The position numbers and the translations under genes are program-made. The notes beneath the pieces are model-generated. The model was not told where the DNA came from, searched no databases, and saw only the letters and a program-made list of their open reading frames with translations. This document shows positions 1 through 10,398 of a stretch of DNA of 64,000 nucleotides, piece after piece. Positions within the stretch are counted from its first letter, which is position 1; each line of letters opens with the position of its first letter. This stretch comes from Unio delphinus (lineage: Eukaryota; Mollusca; Bivalvia; Unionida; Unionidae), in contig JAQISU010000115.1 in NCBI GenBank assembly GCA_029339505.1, forward strand, positions 5,010,001 to 5,074,000. The letters are read 5' to 3'.

Positions 1-78
1 TTCATTAGGCAACATTTATGACATGCCATCATTTGTACTGTTACCTAAAAATGTATACATTAGTGTAAACCATAAGTA

Positions 79-3000
79 TATACTTTAAATAAGATGCATC
101 AGGATATTGTAGAGACATCGGTATATACTTTAAATAAGATGCATCAGGATATTGTAGAGACATCGGTATATCCTTTAAATAAGATGCATCAGGATATTGT
201 AGAGACATCGGTATATACTTTAAATAAGATGCATCAGGATATTGTAGAGACATCGGTATATACTTTAAATAAGATGCATCAGGATATTGTAGAGACATCG
301 GTATATACTTTAAATAAGATGCATCAGGATATTGTAGAGACATCGGTATATACTTTAAATAAGATGCATCAGGATATTGTAGAGACATCGATATATACTT
401 TAAATAAGATGCATCAGGATATTGTAGAGACATCGGTATATGCTTTAAATAAGATGCATCAGGATATTGTAGAGACATCGGTATATACTTTAAATAAGAT
501 GCATCAGGATATTGTAGAGACATCGGTATATACTTTAAATAAGATGCATCAGGATATTGTAGAGACATCGGTATATGCTTTAAATAAGATGCATCAGGAT
601 ATTGTAGAGACATCGGTATATACTTTAAATAAGATGCATCAGGATATTGTAGAGACATCGGTATATACTTTAAATAAGATGCATCAGGATATTGTAGAGA
701 CATCGGTATATACTTTAAATAAGATGCATCAGGATATTGTAGAGACATCGGTATATACTTTAAATAAGATGCATCAGGATATTGTAGAGACATCGGTATA
801 TACTTTAAATAAGATGCATCAGGATATTGTAGAGACATCGGTATATACTTTAAATAAGATGCATCAGGATATTGTAGAGACATCGGTATATACTTTAAAT
901 AAGATGCATCAGGATATTGTAGAGACATCGGTATATACTTTAAATAAGATGCATCAGGATATTGTAGAGACATCGGTATATACTTTTAATAAGATGCATC
1001 AGGATATTGTAGAGACATCGGTATATGCTTTAAATAAGATGCATCAGGATATTGTAGAGACATCGGTATATACTTTAAATAAGATGCATCAGGATATTGT
1101 AGAGACATCGGTATATACTTTAAATAAGATGCATCAGGATATTGTAGAGACATCGGTATATGCTTTAAATAAGATGCATCAGGATATTGTAGAGACATCG
1201 GTATATGCTTTAAGATGCATCAGGATATTGTAGAGACATCGGTATATACTTTAAATAAGATGCATCAGGATATTGTAGAGACATCGGTATATACTTTAAA
1301 TAAGATGCATCAGGATATTGTAGAGACATCGGTATATACTTTAAATAAGATGCATCAGGATATTGTAGAGACATCGGTATATACTTTAAATAAGATGCAT
1401 CAGGATATTGTAGAGACATCGGTATATGCTTTAAATAAGATGCATCAGGATATTGTAGAGACATCGGTATATACTTTAAATAAGATGCATCAGGATATTG
1501 TAGAGACATCGGTATATACTTTAAATAAGATGCATCAGGATATTGTAGAGACATCGGTATATACTTTAAATAAGATGCATCAGGATATTGTAGAGACATC
1601 GGTATATGCTTTAAATAAGATGCATCAGGATATTGTAGAGACATCGGTATATACTTTAAATAAGATGCATCAGGATATTGTAGAGACATCGGTATATGCT
1701 TTAAATAAGATGCATCAGGATATTGTAGAGACATCGGTATATACTTTAAATAAGATGCATCAGGATATTGTAGAGACATCGGTATATGCTTTAAATAAGA
1801 TGCATCAGGATATTGTAGAGACATCGGTATATACTTTAAATAAGATGCATCAGGATATTGTAGAGACATCGGTATATACTTTAAATAAGATGCATCAGGA
1901 TATTGTAGAGACATCGGTATATACTTTAAATAAGATGCATCAGGATATTGTAGAGACATCGGTATATGCTTTAAATAAGATGCATCAGGATATTGTAGAG
2001 ACATCGGTATATACTTTAAATAAGATGCATCAGGATATTGTAGAGACATCGGTATATACTTTAAATAAGATGCATCAGGATATTGTAGAGACATCGGTAT
2101 ATACTTTAAATAAGATGCATCAGGATATTGTAGAGACATCGGTATATACTTTAAATAAGATGCATCAGGATATTGTAGAGACATCGGTATATGCTTTAAA
2201 TAAGATGCATCAGGATATTGTAGAGACATCGGTATATACTTTAAATAAGATGCATCAGGATATTGTAGAGACATCGGTATATGCTTTAAGATGCATCAGG
2301 ATATTGTAGAGACATCGGTATATGCTTTAAATAAGATGCATCAGGATATTGTAGAGACATCGGTATATACTTTAAATAAAATGCATCAGGATATTGTAGA
2401 GACATCGGTATATACTTTAAATAAAATGCATCAGGATATTGTAGAGACATCAGTATATACTTTAAATAAGATGCATCAGGATATTGTAGAGACATCGGTA
2501 TATACTTTAAATAAGATGCATCAGGATATTGTAGAGACATCGGTATATACTTTAAATAAGATGCATCAGGATATTGTAGAGACATCGGTATATACTTTAA
2601 ATAAGATGCATCAGGATATTGTAGAGACATCGGTATATACTTTAAATAAGATGCATCAGGATATTGTAGAGACATCAGTATATACTTTAAATAAGATGCA
2701 TCAGGATATTGTAGAGACATCAGTATAAACTTTAAATAAGATGCATCAGGATATTGTAGAGACATCGGTATATACTTTAAATAAGATGCATCAGGATATT
2801 GTAGAGACATCGGTATATGCTTTAAATAAGATGCATCAGGATATTGTAGAGACATCAGTATAAACTTTAAATAAGATGCATCAGGATATTGTAGAGACAT
2901 CGGTATATACTTTAAATAAGATGCATCAGGATATTGTAGAGACATCGGTATATACTTTAAATAAGATGCATCAGGATATTGTAGAGACATCGGTATATGC

Positions 3001-3157
3001 TTTAAATAAGATGCATCAGGATATTGTAGAGACATCGGTATATACTTTAAATAAGATGCATCAGGATATTGTAGAGACATCGGTATATGCTTTAAATAAG
3101 ATGCATCAGGATATTGTAGAGACATCGGTATAAACTTTAAATAAGATGCATCAGGAT
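79..3157. repeat. 45-bp satellite array, left block
   Basis: About 68 head-to-tail copies of a 45-bp unit containing atgcatcaggatattgtaga and catcggtatatactttaaat. Copies differ by a few point changes, chiefly tatact versus tatgct, with a few tataaac copies near the right end. Because 45 is divisible by three, several frames stay open on both strands and give repeated 15-residue pseudo-peptides; there is no sign these are translated. Two copies, at about 1213 and 2289, lack the same four bases. The array continues beyond the inserted retrotransposon at 9787. Confidence 0.97.
3153..3157. repeat. Target site duplication, left (aggat)
   Basis: The five bases aggat of a satellite unit precede the 5' LTR and recur at 9787-9791 after the 3' LTR. 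Joining the flanks through one copy restores a normal satellite unit. Five bases is the usual duplication made by Ty3/gypsy integrases. Confidence 0.93.
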
Positions 3158-3377
3158 TGTCACAGAATTAGGCGAAAATTTGAACTGATTTTTGTTGTAC
3201 TTGAATTGCAAACGAAACTCACCATTTTCTTGATTTCGTCGTACACGCATTACCTGGGGTGATTAAGTGGCGTGTAACGATTTGCATGTGCCAATTTGTA
3301 ATTTACATGAAATCCGAAATACTCGTTTTACGTGGGGCGCGGCAAGCTCGATGTGATTTATGTTCACCTATTGAGAG

Positions 3378-3384
3378 TATATAA
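3378..3384 (+). promoter_or_regulatory. LTR TATA box
   Basis: tatataa within gagtatataaggcg, about 220 bases into the LTR. It is the likely core promoter for genomic RNA, with the start expected some 25-35 bases on, near 3410. The copy in the 3' LTR is at 8305-8311. Predicted from sequence only. Confidence 0.6.
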
Positions 3385-3667
3385 GGCGAAGTATTTATCA
3401 TAATTTTTTACGGGAACCCAAATATCTAATCAAAGGATAGATAACCTCGTCTTGCAAATCTCCAGCCAAAGGGGTGAGTGTTAAATTTACATTTCGTTTT
3501 ATTGTGAATTTTATTCAGATTATCATTTCGTATAATGATGCTTTTATTGCAATTAAACGTGGAATATTTGGAATTACTAGTCACTTTTAGACTTTAAATA
3601 CAATATCGTAATCTACGGCTTAGATTATTTTTGAGACAACTATTATTAGTCTGGTTTTGTTTATTAT

Positions 3668-3965
3668 AGCTGATTCCGGAGATCTAATAACATCGTTGAT
3701 TCCGTAGATCTGATAACATCTGACAATAGCTGTCACCGTTTGATTCCGTCGTTGATTCCGTAAATGATTCCGTCGTTGATACCGTAGAAGTACATCACTG
3801 ATAGCGCATCTAATAACATCGTTGATACCGTCTCTGATACCGTAGCTGCTAACATAGTTGTTACATTGTTTCTGGTACCGTAGCTGCTAATAACATCGTT
3901 GATACCGTAGCTGCTAATAACATCGTTGATACCGTAGCTGTTAAACACATCTGATACCATCTTTT
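3668..3965. repeat. Degenerate 27-bp tandem repeat inside the LTR
   Basis: Repeated variants of gttgataccgtagctgctaa followed by taacatc, degrading outward to gttgattccgtagatctg. The same block is at 8595-8892 in the 3' LTR. The unit is divisible by three, which creates a spurious 90-codon minus-strand frame in each LTR. Its place in the transcribed leader (if the TATA box is used) would put it in the 5' untranslated RNA. Confidence 0.8.
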
Positions 3966-4474
3966 GATAAAAGTCTTTGATATCGTTTGATTTGTTGTGG
4001 GACATCTATTGTTTGTTCTGGAACATCTCTGTATAAATATCTGAATGTGCTTGTGCCGTTAATTTGTGCAAACGGAATTGAAGTATCTGTCTGTGTGTCG
4101 AACTGTCTGTTCGTCAATATCTGTGTAACGTGTAAATATCCGGAAAGCTAGAAGTCCGAGTGTCGGAGCTGTCTTAGAGTTGTAAAACGTCCGGGTCGAC
4201 ATCTAGGGTAGTGAGGAACCGTTGGTTCTGGTAGATGTTGTATGCTGTCTGAACGTATAACTGTGGTGGATCCGTGTAGGGAAACGTCCGATAATAGTAT
4301 TGGTCAACCCTCGGTTCTCGGGGAAACTGGGAGACGATTCAACTGTTGCTGAATCGTGCGGTTATACAGGGGAGACACATAGGTGTATTGAAATTGTGAT
4401 ATAATTTAATACATTGTTGTATTTGCATGTTTATGTCAGATCGCAATAATATTTCAAGTGATCACATAGATATC

Positions 4475-4480
4475 AATAAA
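4475..4480 (+). promoter_or_regulatory. LTR polyadenylation signal (AATAAA)
   Basis: aataaa in tatcaataaaagctagc. The equivalent at 9402-9407 in the 3' LTR would end the genomic RNA. With the TATA box at 3378 this implies an R region of roughly 1.1 kb, large but possible. Another signal could be used instead. Confidence 0.4.
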
Positions 4481-4860
4481 AGCTAGCAACTTGATTGAAT
4501 ACAAGTATATGATCGTGCTAGTTATCGCAATCCATCGTGCGATAGATAGTTTGTCGTTTGTGTTTATTTTTTACGTAAATCATACTTGCATTTATTTAAC
4601 TTTCGTAAAGGATTCTTGGATCTGTGTATAATCCAAGAGATCTCTTTACATCTGAGATTCCTTTTGTATTGTTATTTAATTTATTCATGTATTGTGAATG
4701 GTTGTGAGTATAATTGTGGGTTGAGTGCATGAATTATTGTGTTGTTACATCTGTATTTTTTTCATTTACAATTTATTACATAAATTTATATTTTCTTTCA
4801 CAAATTGTGTTTGTATTGTTCATTTAATCCACCCTCCTCTCGGTAACAATTCTGTTACAA

Positions 4861-4878
4861 TGGTGTCAGAAGTGGGAT
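4861..4878 (+). other. Primer-binding site, tRNA-Leu type
   Basis: One base after the 5' LTR lies tggtgtcagaagtgggat. Its complement, ending in ...cttctgacacca, matches the 3' end of animal tRNA-Leu (T-arm side ATCCCACTTCTGACA plus CCA) over 18 bases. The tRNA sequence is recalled, not searched. Confidence 0.85.
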
Positions 4879-5072
4879 CGTTGGATTAAGTGAACTGTCA
4901 ATCATTTTTGTGAAGGTATACATTTAATGTTTATATTTGAGCGTGACCTTCTGTTAAGATAATACTCTAGTTGGAGTTTATTTTTGTTTAGTTTACCTAG
5001 GTCCGTGTGTCGAGTATAAACGTGTTTACATTATTGGTTTGGTTATATATCTATTTTCATATTTCAATTGTC

Positions 5073-7901
5073 ATGTCATCCCTTAAGGACTTGGTTGCCT
5101 TAGGCAAAGAATTCGGTTATGAAGGCGAAAGTTTAAGGAAATTTATTCAAGAAGAACAAGCCCGAGAAAGGGAAGAAAGGGCAAGGTCGAGGGAATTAGA
5201 AAGGGAATCTGATGAAAGGAAACGGGAATTAGAAAGGGAATCCGAAGAAAGGAAACGGGAATTAGAAAGGGAATCCGATGAAAGGAAATGGGCCTTTGAG
5301 AGGGAAAAGATAGAATTTGAGAAGGATAAGATAGAATTAGAGAAGCAGGTTCAAAGGGAAAAGATAGAATTTGAGAAGGAAAAGATAGGATTAGAGAAGG
5401 AAAAGATAGAATTAGAGAAGCAGGCGGAAAAGGATAGGATAGGATGGGAAATGGAAGCGGAGCAAAAGCGAATAGAGTTAGATGAAAAAGCAAAACAACG
5501 GGATCATGAGCGTAAGGTAGAATTAGCGACATCTGGAAGAGAACACGATTCTGCCTTTAGCAAATTAAGGGGCCCCAAATTACCTCCCTTTGACGATGAA
5601 AAAGATAACATAGATAGTTATCTTCATCGGTTTGAGCGGTATGCCGAAAACCAGAAGTGGAGTCAAAATGACTGGGCGCTGCATCTGAGTGCTTTATTAA
5701 AAGGTAAAGCACTGGATGTATACTCGCGACTTCCTAGGGACGATGTGTTTAAGTACGACGTCCTAAAGGAAGCACTTCTCAAAAGGTACGAGCTCACTGA
5801 ACAAGGTTTTCGAAAAAAGTTCAGGTATAGCAAGCCCGATAAGGGAGAAACCTTTGGTCAGTTCACCGTCAGAATTGCGAACTATTTTGAGCGGTGGATT
5901 GAATGCGGCAAAGCGGTGAAAACGTTTGAAGGGTTGACTGATTTCTTGCTCAGAGATCAATTATTTAATACAGTTGGGCGAGAATTAGATCAATTTCTGA
6001 AGGAGAAAGTCTTCACAAACGTAAAAGATATGGCTAAGCAAGCCGATTTATTTGCCGAAGCTCATGGGGGAACCCAGAACGTGGTTTTAAAAGATTTTAA
6101 GTCTGGAAACCAGTCTGTAAGACCTATGCCTAGGGAGCCTGTAAAATCAGCTGAGGTAAAAAGGTCAGTTGGGAATCCAGTTTTTCAGCGTGTGCGGTGT
6201 TTCTTGTGTAATGCATTGGGTCATGTTCAAAAAGACTGTCCTAAAAGAAAGGCACTTATACATAAGGTAGCAGTGGCTATACAAAGTAAAGGTATATCCG
6301 ATAACAACGTACATGTAGAACCTTGTATTCATTCACTTGGCACGTGTTTATTTCCTGAAGCGCGTGTACCAACCGCGAGAGGGTTTGTCAACGGTCGAGA
6401 AGTCGTGGTATTGCGTGACACTGGTTGTACGGGCGTAGTGATCAAACGTAGTCTCGTGCAGGATAACCAAATGCTCGGGTGGGAATCCCCATGTATGTTG
6501 CTTGATCAGACGATGGGTCGCATTCCCGTAGCAAGGATCACAGTAAAAACACCTTTCTTAACGGGAACTGTTGATGCCCTTTGTATGGACAATCCTATTT
6601 ACGATCTGACGATCGGTAATGTTGAAGGTTCCCGTCTTCCAACCATGGCCGATTTTAAAATACCTTTGGCCCAGGCAGTCGAAACGCGAGCGCAAACACG
6701 GCGAGAGAAATCCGCGTTTCATAAATTAATAGTCCCTGAATCGATCTCAGGAATTTCCCGTGATGATTTCAAACAAGAGCAAGAACGTGATGAATCCATC
6801 AAGACAATTGTTGAGAAAATCACGTCCGGCGCGATTAAACATTGCAAGCGTGGGGGTAGCTCTAGATTCGTACGCAAGAACGGATTAATTCATAGGGAGT
6901 TTAGCGCTCGGGAGGGTAAGAAGTATTGGCAAGTGGTCGTACCCCAGAGATATAGATCTCAAGTACTTAGGGTGGCGCATGAGTCAAGCATGGCAGGACA
7001 CCTAGGTAAGGCTAAGACCACTAGCAGGGTAGTCGCTGAATTCTACTGGCCAGGTGTTAATGGCGATGTCACACGGTTCTGTAGGTCGTGCGACGTATGT
7101 CAGAAAACCGTTTGTAAGGGAAGGGTCACAAGGGTGCCCTTAGGACAAATGCCATTAATAGATACACCGTTTAAAAGAGTGGCAGTAGATATTGTAGGAC
7201 CAATACACCCGGTTACCGAAAGAAAGAATCGGTACATACTTACTCTGGTTGATTACGCAACCAGATACCCCGAAGCCGTAGCGTTACCAACTATTGAAAC
7301 GGAAAGGGTAGCTGAAGCATTAGTTGATATCTTCAGTAGGGTAGGGGTGCCAGAGGAAATCCTCACTGATTGTGGTGCCCAATTCACCTCTGACCTCATG
7401 GGTGAAATAAGTAGGCTGTTATCCATCAAACAGCTAAACACTACCCCATACCATCCGATGTGCAATGGACTGGTAGAGAAGTTTAATGGTACCCTGAAAA
7501 GCATGCTGAGGAAGATGTGCGCGGAACGTCCGCAAGACTGGGACCGTTATTTAAACGCTGTTCTGTTCGCGTATCGTGAAGTACCGCAGGAAAGTTTAGG
7601 GTTTTCACCCTTCGAACTGTTGTACGGTAGGACAGTTCGAGGCCCGATGCGGATACTACGCGAACTATGGACTGGTGATGTCGCGAACGAGGAAATAAAA
7701 ACGACTTACCAGTACGTGTTAGATCTAAGAAACAAACTTGAGAGTACATGCCAGATGGCACGTGACGAATTGATTAAATCGGGGCGCAGATATGCCAAGT
7801 ATTACAACCGCAGAGCGCGTAATAGGAAATTTCTTGTGGGAGATCAGGTGCTATTGCTTCTTCCAACGAGACAGAGCGACAATGTCAATAAGGGGAGTTG
7901 A
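5073..7901 (+). CDS. Gag-protease-integrase polyprotein of the LTR element
   Basis: A 942-residue open frame from the first ATG with a Gag-like start (MSSLKDLVALGKEF). Residues ~20-155 are a highly charged Glu/Arg/Lys coiled coil built from short repeats. A retrotransposon Gag core follows (~160-350), then a CX2CX4HX4C zinc knuckle at residues 376-389, which in such Gags binds RNA. The protease active site DTG is at 449-451. Integrase has a zinc-binding H636/H643 and C673/C676 motif and a catalytic D706, D766, E802 triad with the classic 35-residue last spacing, so cleavage and joining activity could be intact. The frame ends early in the integrase C-terminal region (VLLLLPTRQ), at the deletion junction. 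Reverse transcriptase and RNase H domains are absent. Upstream in-frame codons to 5007 lack an ATG, so 5073 is preferred. There are no internal stops or frameshifts. Confidence 0.93.
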   Translation: MSSLKDLVALGKEFGYEGESLRKFIQEEQAREREERARSRELERESDERKRELERESEERKRELERESDERKWAFEREKIEFEKDKIELEKQVQREKIEFEKEKIGLEKEKIELEKQAEKDRIGWEMEAEQKRIELDEKAKQRDHERKVELATSGREHDSAFSKLRGPKLPPFDDEKDNIDSYLHRFERYAENQKWSQNDWALHLSALLKGKALDVYSRLPRDDVFKYDVLKEALLKRYELTEQGFRKKFRYSKPDKGETFGQFTVRIANYFERWIECGKAVKTFEGLTDFLLRDQLFNTVGRELDQFLKEKVFTNVKDMAKQADLFAEAHGGTQNVVLKDFKSGNQSVRPMPREPVKSAEVKRSVGNPVFQRVRCFLCNALGHVQKDCPKRKALIHKVAVAIQSKGISDNNVHVEPCIHSLGTCLFPEARVPTARGFVNGREVVVLRDTGCTGVVIKRSLVQDNQMLGWESPCMLLDQTMGRIPVARITVKTPFLTGTVDALCMDNPIYDLTIGNVEGSRLPTMADFKIPLAQAVETRAQTRREKSAFHKLIVPESISGISRDDFKQEQERDESIKTIVEKITSGAIKHCKRGGSSRFVRKNGLIHREFSAREGKKYWQVVVPQRYRSQVLRVAHESSMAGHLGKAKTTSRVVAEFYWPGVNGDVTRFCRSCDVCQKTVCKGRVTRVPLGQMPLIDTPFKRVAVDIVGPIHPVTERKNRYILTLVDYATRYPEAVALPTIETERVAEALVDIFSRVGVPEEILTDCGAQFTSDLMGEISRLLSIKQLNTTPYHPMCNGLVEKFNGTLKSMLRKMCAERPQDWDRYLNAVLFAYREVPQESLGFSPFELLYGRTVRGPMRILRELWTGDVANEEIKTTYQYVLDLRNKLESTCQMARDELIKSGRRYAKYYNRRARNRKFLVGDQVLLLLPTRQSDNVNKGS

Positions 7902-7935
7902 AAATATAGGCGCAGACTACTTGAGTAGGGCATGA
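7897..7935 (+). pseudogene. Remnant of RNase H C-terminus
   Basis: In the +1 frame relative to the polyprotein this reads VENIGADYLSRA and stop, the characteristic end of Ty3/gypsy RNase H just before the 3' end of pol. It overlaps the stop of the upstream frame. It marks the right side of an internal deletion that removed the integrase tail, all of reverse transcriptase and nearly all of RNase H; the left side is near 7887-7896. The deletion is out of frame. Confidence 0.85.
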
Positions 7936-8071
7936 TGGGAAATTTGTATGAATTTGCCCAGTAATAAAATCCAGTTTGTAGTATAACCAGTGTAAATGTT
8001 GTAAGATATCATCAGTAGTTATTTTTCTTCTATTCTGTGTTAGTTTTAAAAATGTGTACATTTTTATTCTT
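7936..8071 (+). other. 3' untranslated part of the retrotransposon
   Basis: Non-coding AT-rich stretch between the pol remnant and the polypurine tract, with no feature of its own. Confidence 0.5.
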
Positions 8072-8081
8072 AGGGGGGAGG
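8072..8081 (+). other. Polypurine tract
   Basis: aggggggagg immediately before the gtat that abuts the 3' LTR. This is the expected primer for plus-strand DNA synthesis in an LTR element. Confidence 0.85.
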
Positions 8082-8084
8082 TAT

Positions 8085-9786
8085 TGTCACAGAATTAGGC
8101 GAAAATTTGAACTGATTTTTGTTGTACTTGAATTGCAAACGAAACTCACCATTTTCTTGATTTCGTCGTACACGCATTACCTGGGGTGATTAAGTGGCGT
8201 GTAACGATTTGCATGTGCCAATTTGTAATTTACATGAAATCCGAAATACTCGTTTTACGTGGGGCGCGGCAAGCTCGATGTGATTTATGTTCACCTATTG
8301 AGAGTATATAAGGCGAAGTATTTATCATAATTTTTTACGGGAACCCAAATATCTAATCAAAGGATAGATAACCTCGTCTTGCAAATCTCCAGCCAAAGGG
8401 GTGAGTGTTAAATTTACATTTCGTTTTATTGTGAATTTTATTCAGATTATCATTTCGTATAATGATGCTTTTATTGCAATTAAACGTGGAATATTTGGAA
8501 TTACTAGTCACTTTTAGACTTTAAATACAATATCGTAATCTACGGCTTAGATTATTTTTGAGACAACTATTATTAGTCTGGTTTTGTTTATTATAGCTGA
8601 TTCCGGAGATCTAATAACATCGTTGATTCCGTAGATCTGATAACATCTGACAATAGCTGTCACCGTTTGATTCCGTCGTTGATTCCGTAAATGATTCCGT
8701 CGTTGATACCGTAGAAGTACATCACTGATAGCGCATCTAATAACATCGTTGATACCGTCTCTGATACCGTAGCTGCTAACATAGTTGTTACATTGTTTCT
8801 GGTACCGTAGCTGCTAATAACATCGTTGATACCGTAGCTGCTAATAACATCGTTGATACCGTAGCTGTTAAACACATCTGATACCATCTTTTGATAAAAG
8901 TCTTTGATATCGTTTGATTTGTTGTGGGACATCTATTGTTTGTTCTGGAACATCTCTGTATAAATATCTGAATGTGCTTGTGCCGTTAATTTGTGCAAAC
9001 GGAATTGAAGTATCTGTCTGTGTGTCGAACTGTCTGTTCGTCAATATCTGTGTAACGTGTAAATATCCGGAAAGCTAGAAGTCCGAGTGTCGGAGCTGTC
9101 TTAGAGTTGTAAAACGTCCGGGTCGACATCTAGGGTAGTGAGGAACCGTTGGTTCTGGTAGATGTTGTATGCTGTCTGAACGTATAACTGTGGTGGATCC
9201 GTGTAGGGAAACGTCCGATAATAGTATTGGTCAACCCTCGGTTCTCGGGGAAACTGGGAGACGATTCAACTGTTGCTGAATCGTGCGGTTATACAGGGGA
9301 GACACATAGGTGTATTGAAATTGTGATATAATTTAATACATTGTTGTATTTGCATGTTTATGTCAGATCGCAATAATATTTCAAGTGATCACATAGATAT
9401 CAATAAAAGCTAGCAACTTGATTGAATACAAGTATATGATCGTGCTAGTTATCGCAATCCATCGTGCGATAGATAGTTTGTCGTTTGTGTTTATTTTTTA
9501 CGTAAATCATACTTGCATTTATTTAACTTTCGTAAAGGATTCTTGGATCTGTGTATAATCCAAGAGATCTCTTTACATCTGAGATTCCTTTTGTATTGTT
9601 ATTTAATTTATTCATGTATTGTGAATGGTTGTGAGTATAATTGTGGGTTGAGTGCATGAATTATTGTGTTGTTACATCTGTATTTTTTTCATTTACAATT
9701 TATTACATAAATTTATATTTTCTTTCACAAATTGTGTTTGTATTGTTCATTTAATCCACCCTCCTCTCGGTAACAATTCTGTTACA
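8085..9786 (+). repeat. 3' long terminal repeat
   Basis: Same 1,702-bp length as 3158-4859, including the TATA box (8305-8311), the 27-bp repeat block (8595-8892) and AATAAA (9402-9407). I found no difference between the two LTRs in the segments compared by eye. Confidence 0.97.
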
Positions 9787-9791
9787 AGGAT
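9787..9791. repeat. Target site duplication, right (aggat)
   Basis: Second copy of the 5-bp duplication; the satellite resumes in register with attgtagagacatcgg. Confidence 0.93.
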
Positions 9792-10398
9792 ATTGTAGAG
9801 ACATCGGTATAAACTTTAAATAAGATGCATCAGGATATTGTAGAGACATCGGTATATGCTTTAAATAAGATGCATCAGGATATTGTAGAGACATCGGTAT
9901 ATACTTTAAATAAGATGCATCAGGATATTGTAGAGACATCGGTGTATACTTTAAATAAGATGCATCAGGATATTGTAGAGACATCGGTATATACTTTAAA
10001 TAAGATGCATCAGGATATTGTAGAGACATCGGTATATGCTTTAAATAAGATGCATCAGGATATTGTAGAGACATCGGTATATACTTTAAATAAGATGCAT
10101 CAGGATATTGTAGAGACATCGGTATATACTTTAAATAAGATGCATCAGGATATTGTAGAGACATCGGTATATGCTTTAAATAAGATGCATCAGGATATTG
10201 TAGAGACATCGGTATATACTTTAAATAAGATGCATCAGGATATTGTAGAGACATCGGTATATACTTTAAATAAGATGCATCAGGATATTGTAGAGACATC
10301 GGTATATACTTTAAATAAGATGCATCAGGATATTGTAGAGACATCGGTATATACTTTAAATAAGATGCATCAGGATATTGTAGAGACATCGGTATATC
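9792..10398. repeat. 45-bp satellite array, right block
   Basis: About 13.5 further copies of the same 45-bp unit, interrupted from the left block only by the retrotransposon. The array ends at gtatatcaatagttgaagc, where unique sequence begins. Confidence 0.97.

Larger units (their letters stand above)
3158..4859 (+). repeat. 5' long terminal repeat
   Basis: Direct repeat of 8085-9786 at a constant offset of 4,927 bases. It begins tgtcacag and ends ctgttaca, imperfect inverted ends with the canonical TG...CA. It carries a TATA box near its start, an internal 27-bp repeat block and an AATAAA signal. At 1.7 kb it is long; the two LTRs together make about half the element. Confidence 0.97.
3158..9786 (+). 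mobile_element. Gmr1-like Ty3/gypsy LTR retrotransposon lacking RT and RNase H
   Basis: A 6,629-bp element bounded by aggat duplications inside the satellite. In order it has a 1,702-bp LTR, a primer-binding site, one long frame for Gag-protease-integrase, a scrap of the RNase H end, a polypurine tract and a second 1,702-bp LTR. The two LTRs have the same length and looked identical at every stretch I compared, so the insertion is very young. In ordinary Ty3/gypsy elements reverse transcriptase lies between protease and integrase. Here integrase follows protease directly and the RNase H terminus lies downstream of integrase, which is the order described for Gmr1 elements of fish and marine invertebrates. 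Reverse transcriptase and most of RNase H are deleted, so the copy cannot move on its own. The family assignment rests on gene order and remembered motif style, not on a search. Confidence 0.93.

Noticed and set aside
94..3133. Long frames on both strands made of 15-residue repeats
   Set aside because: They follow from a 45-bp satellite with no stop in several frames. No promoter, no unique N- or C-terminus, and both strands are equally open.
3733..4005. 90-codon minus-strand frame, duplicated at 8660-8932
   Set aside because: It is the 27-bp repeat block within each LTR read backwards; identical because the LTRs are.
5143..5532. Minus-strand frame opposite the Gag coiled coil
   Set aside because: Shadow of purine-rich coding sequence for Glu/Lys/Arg repeats.
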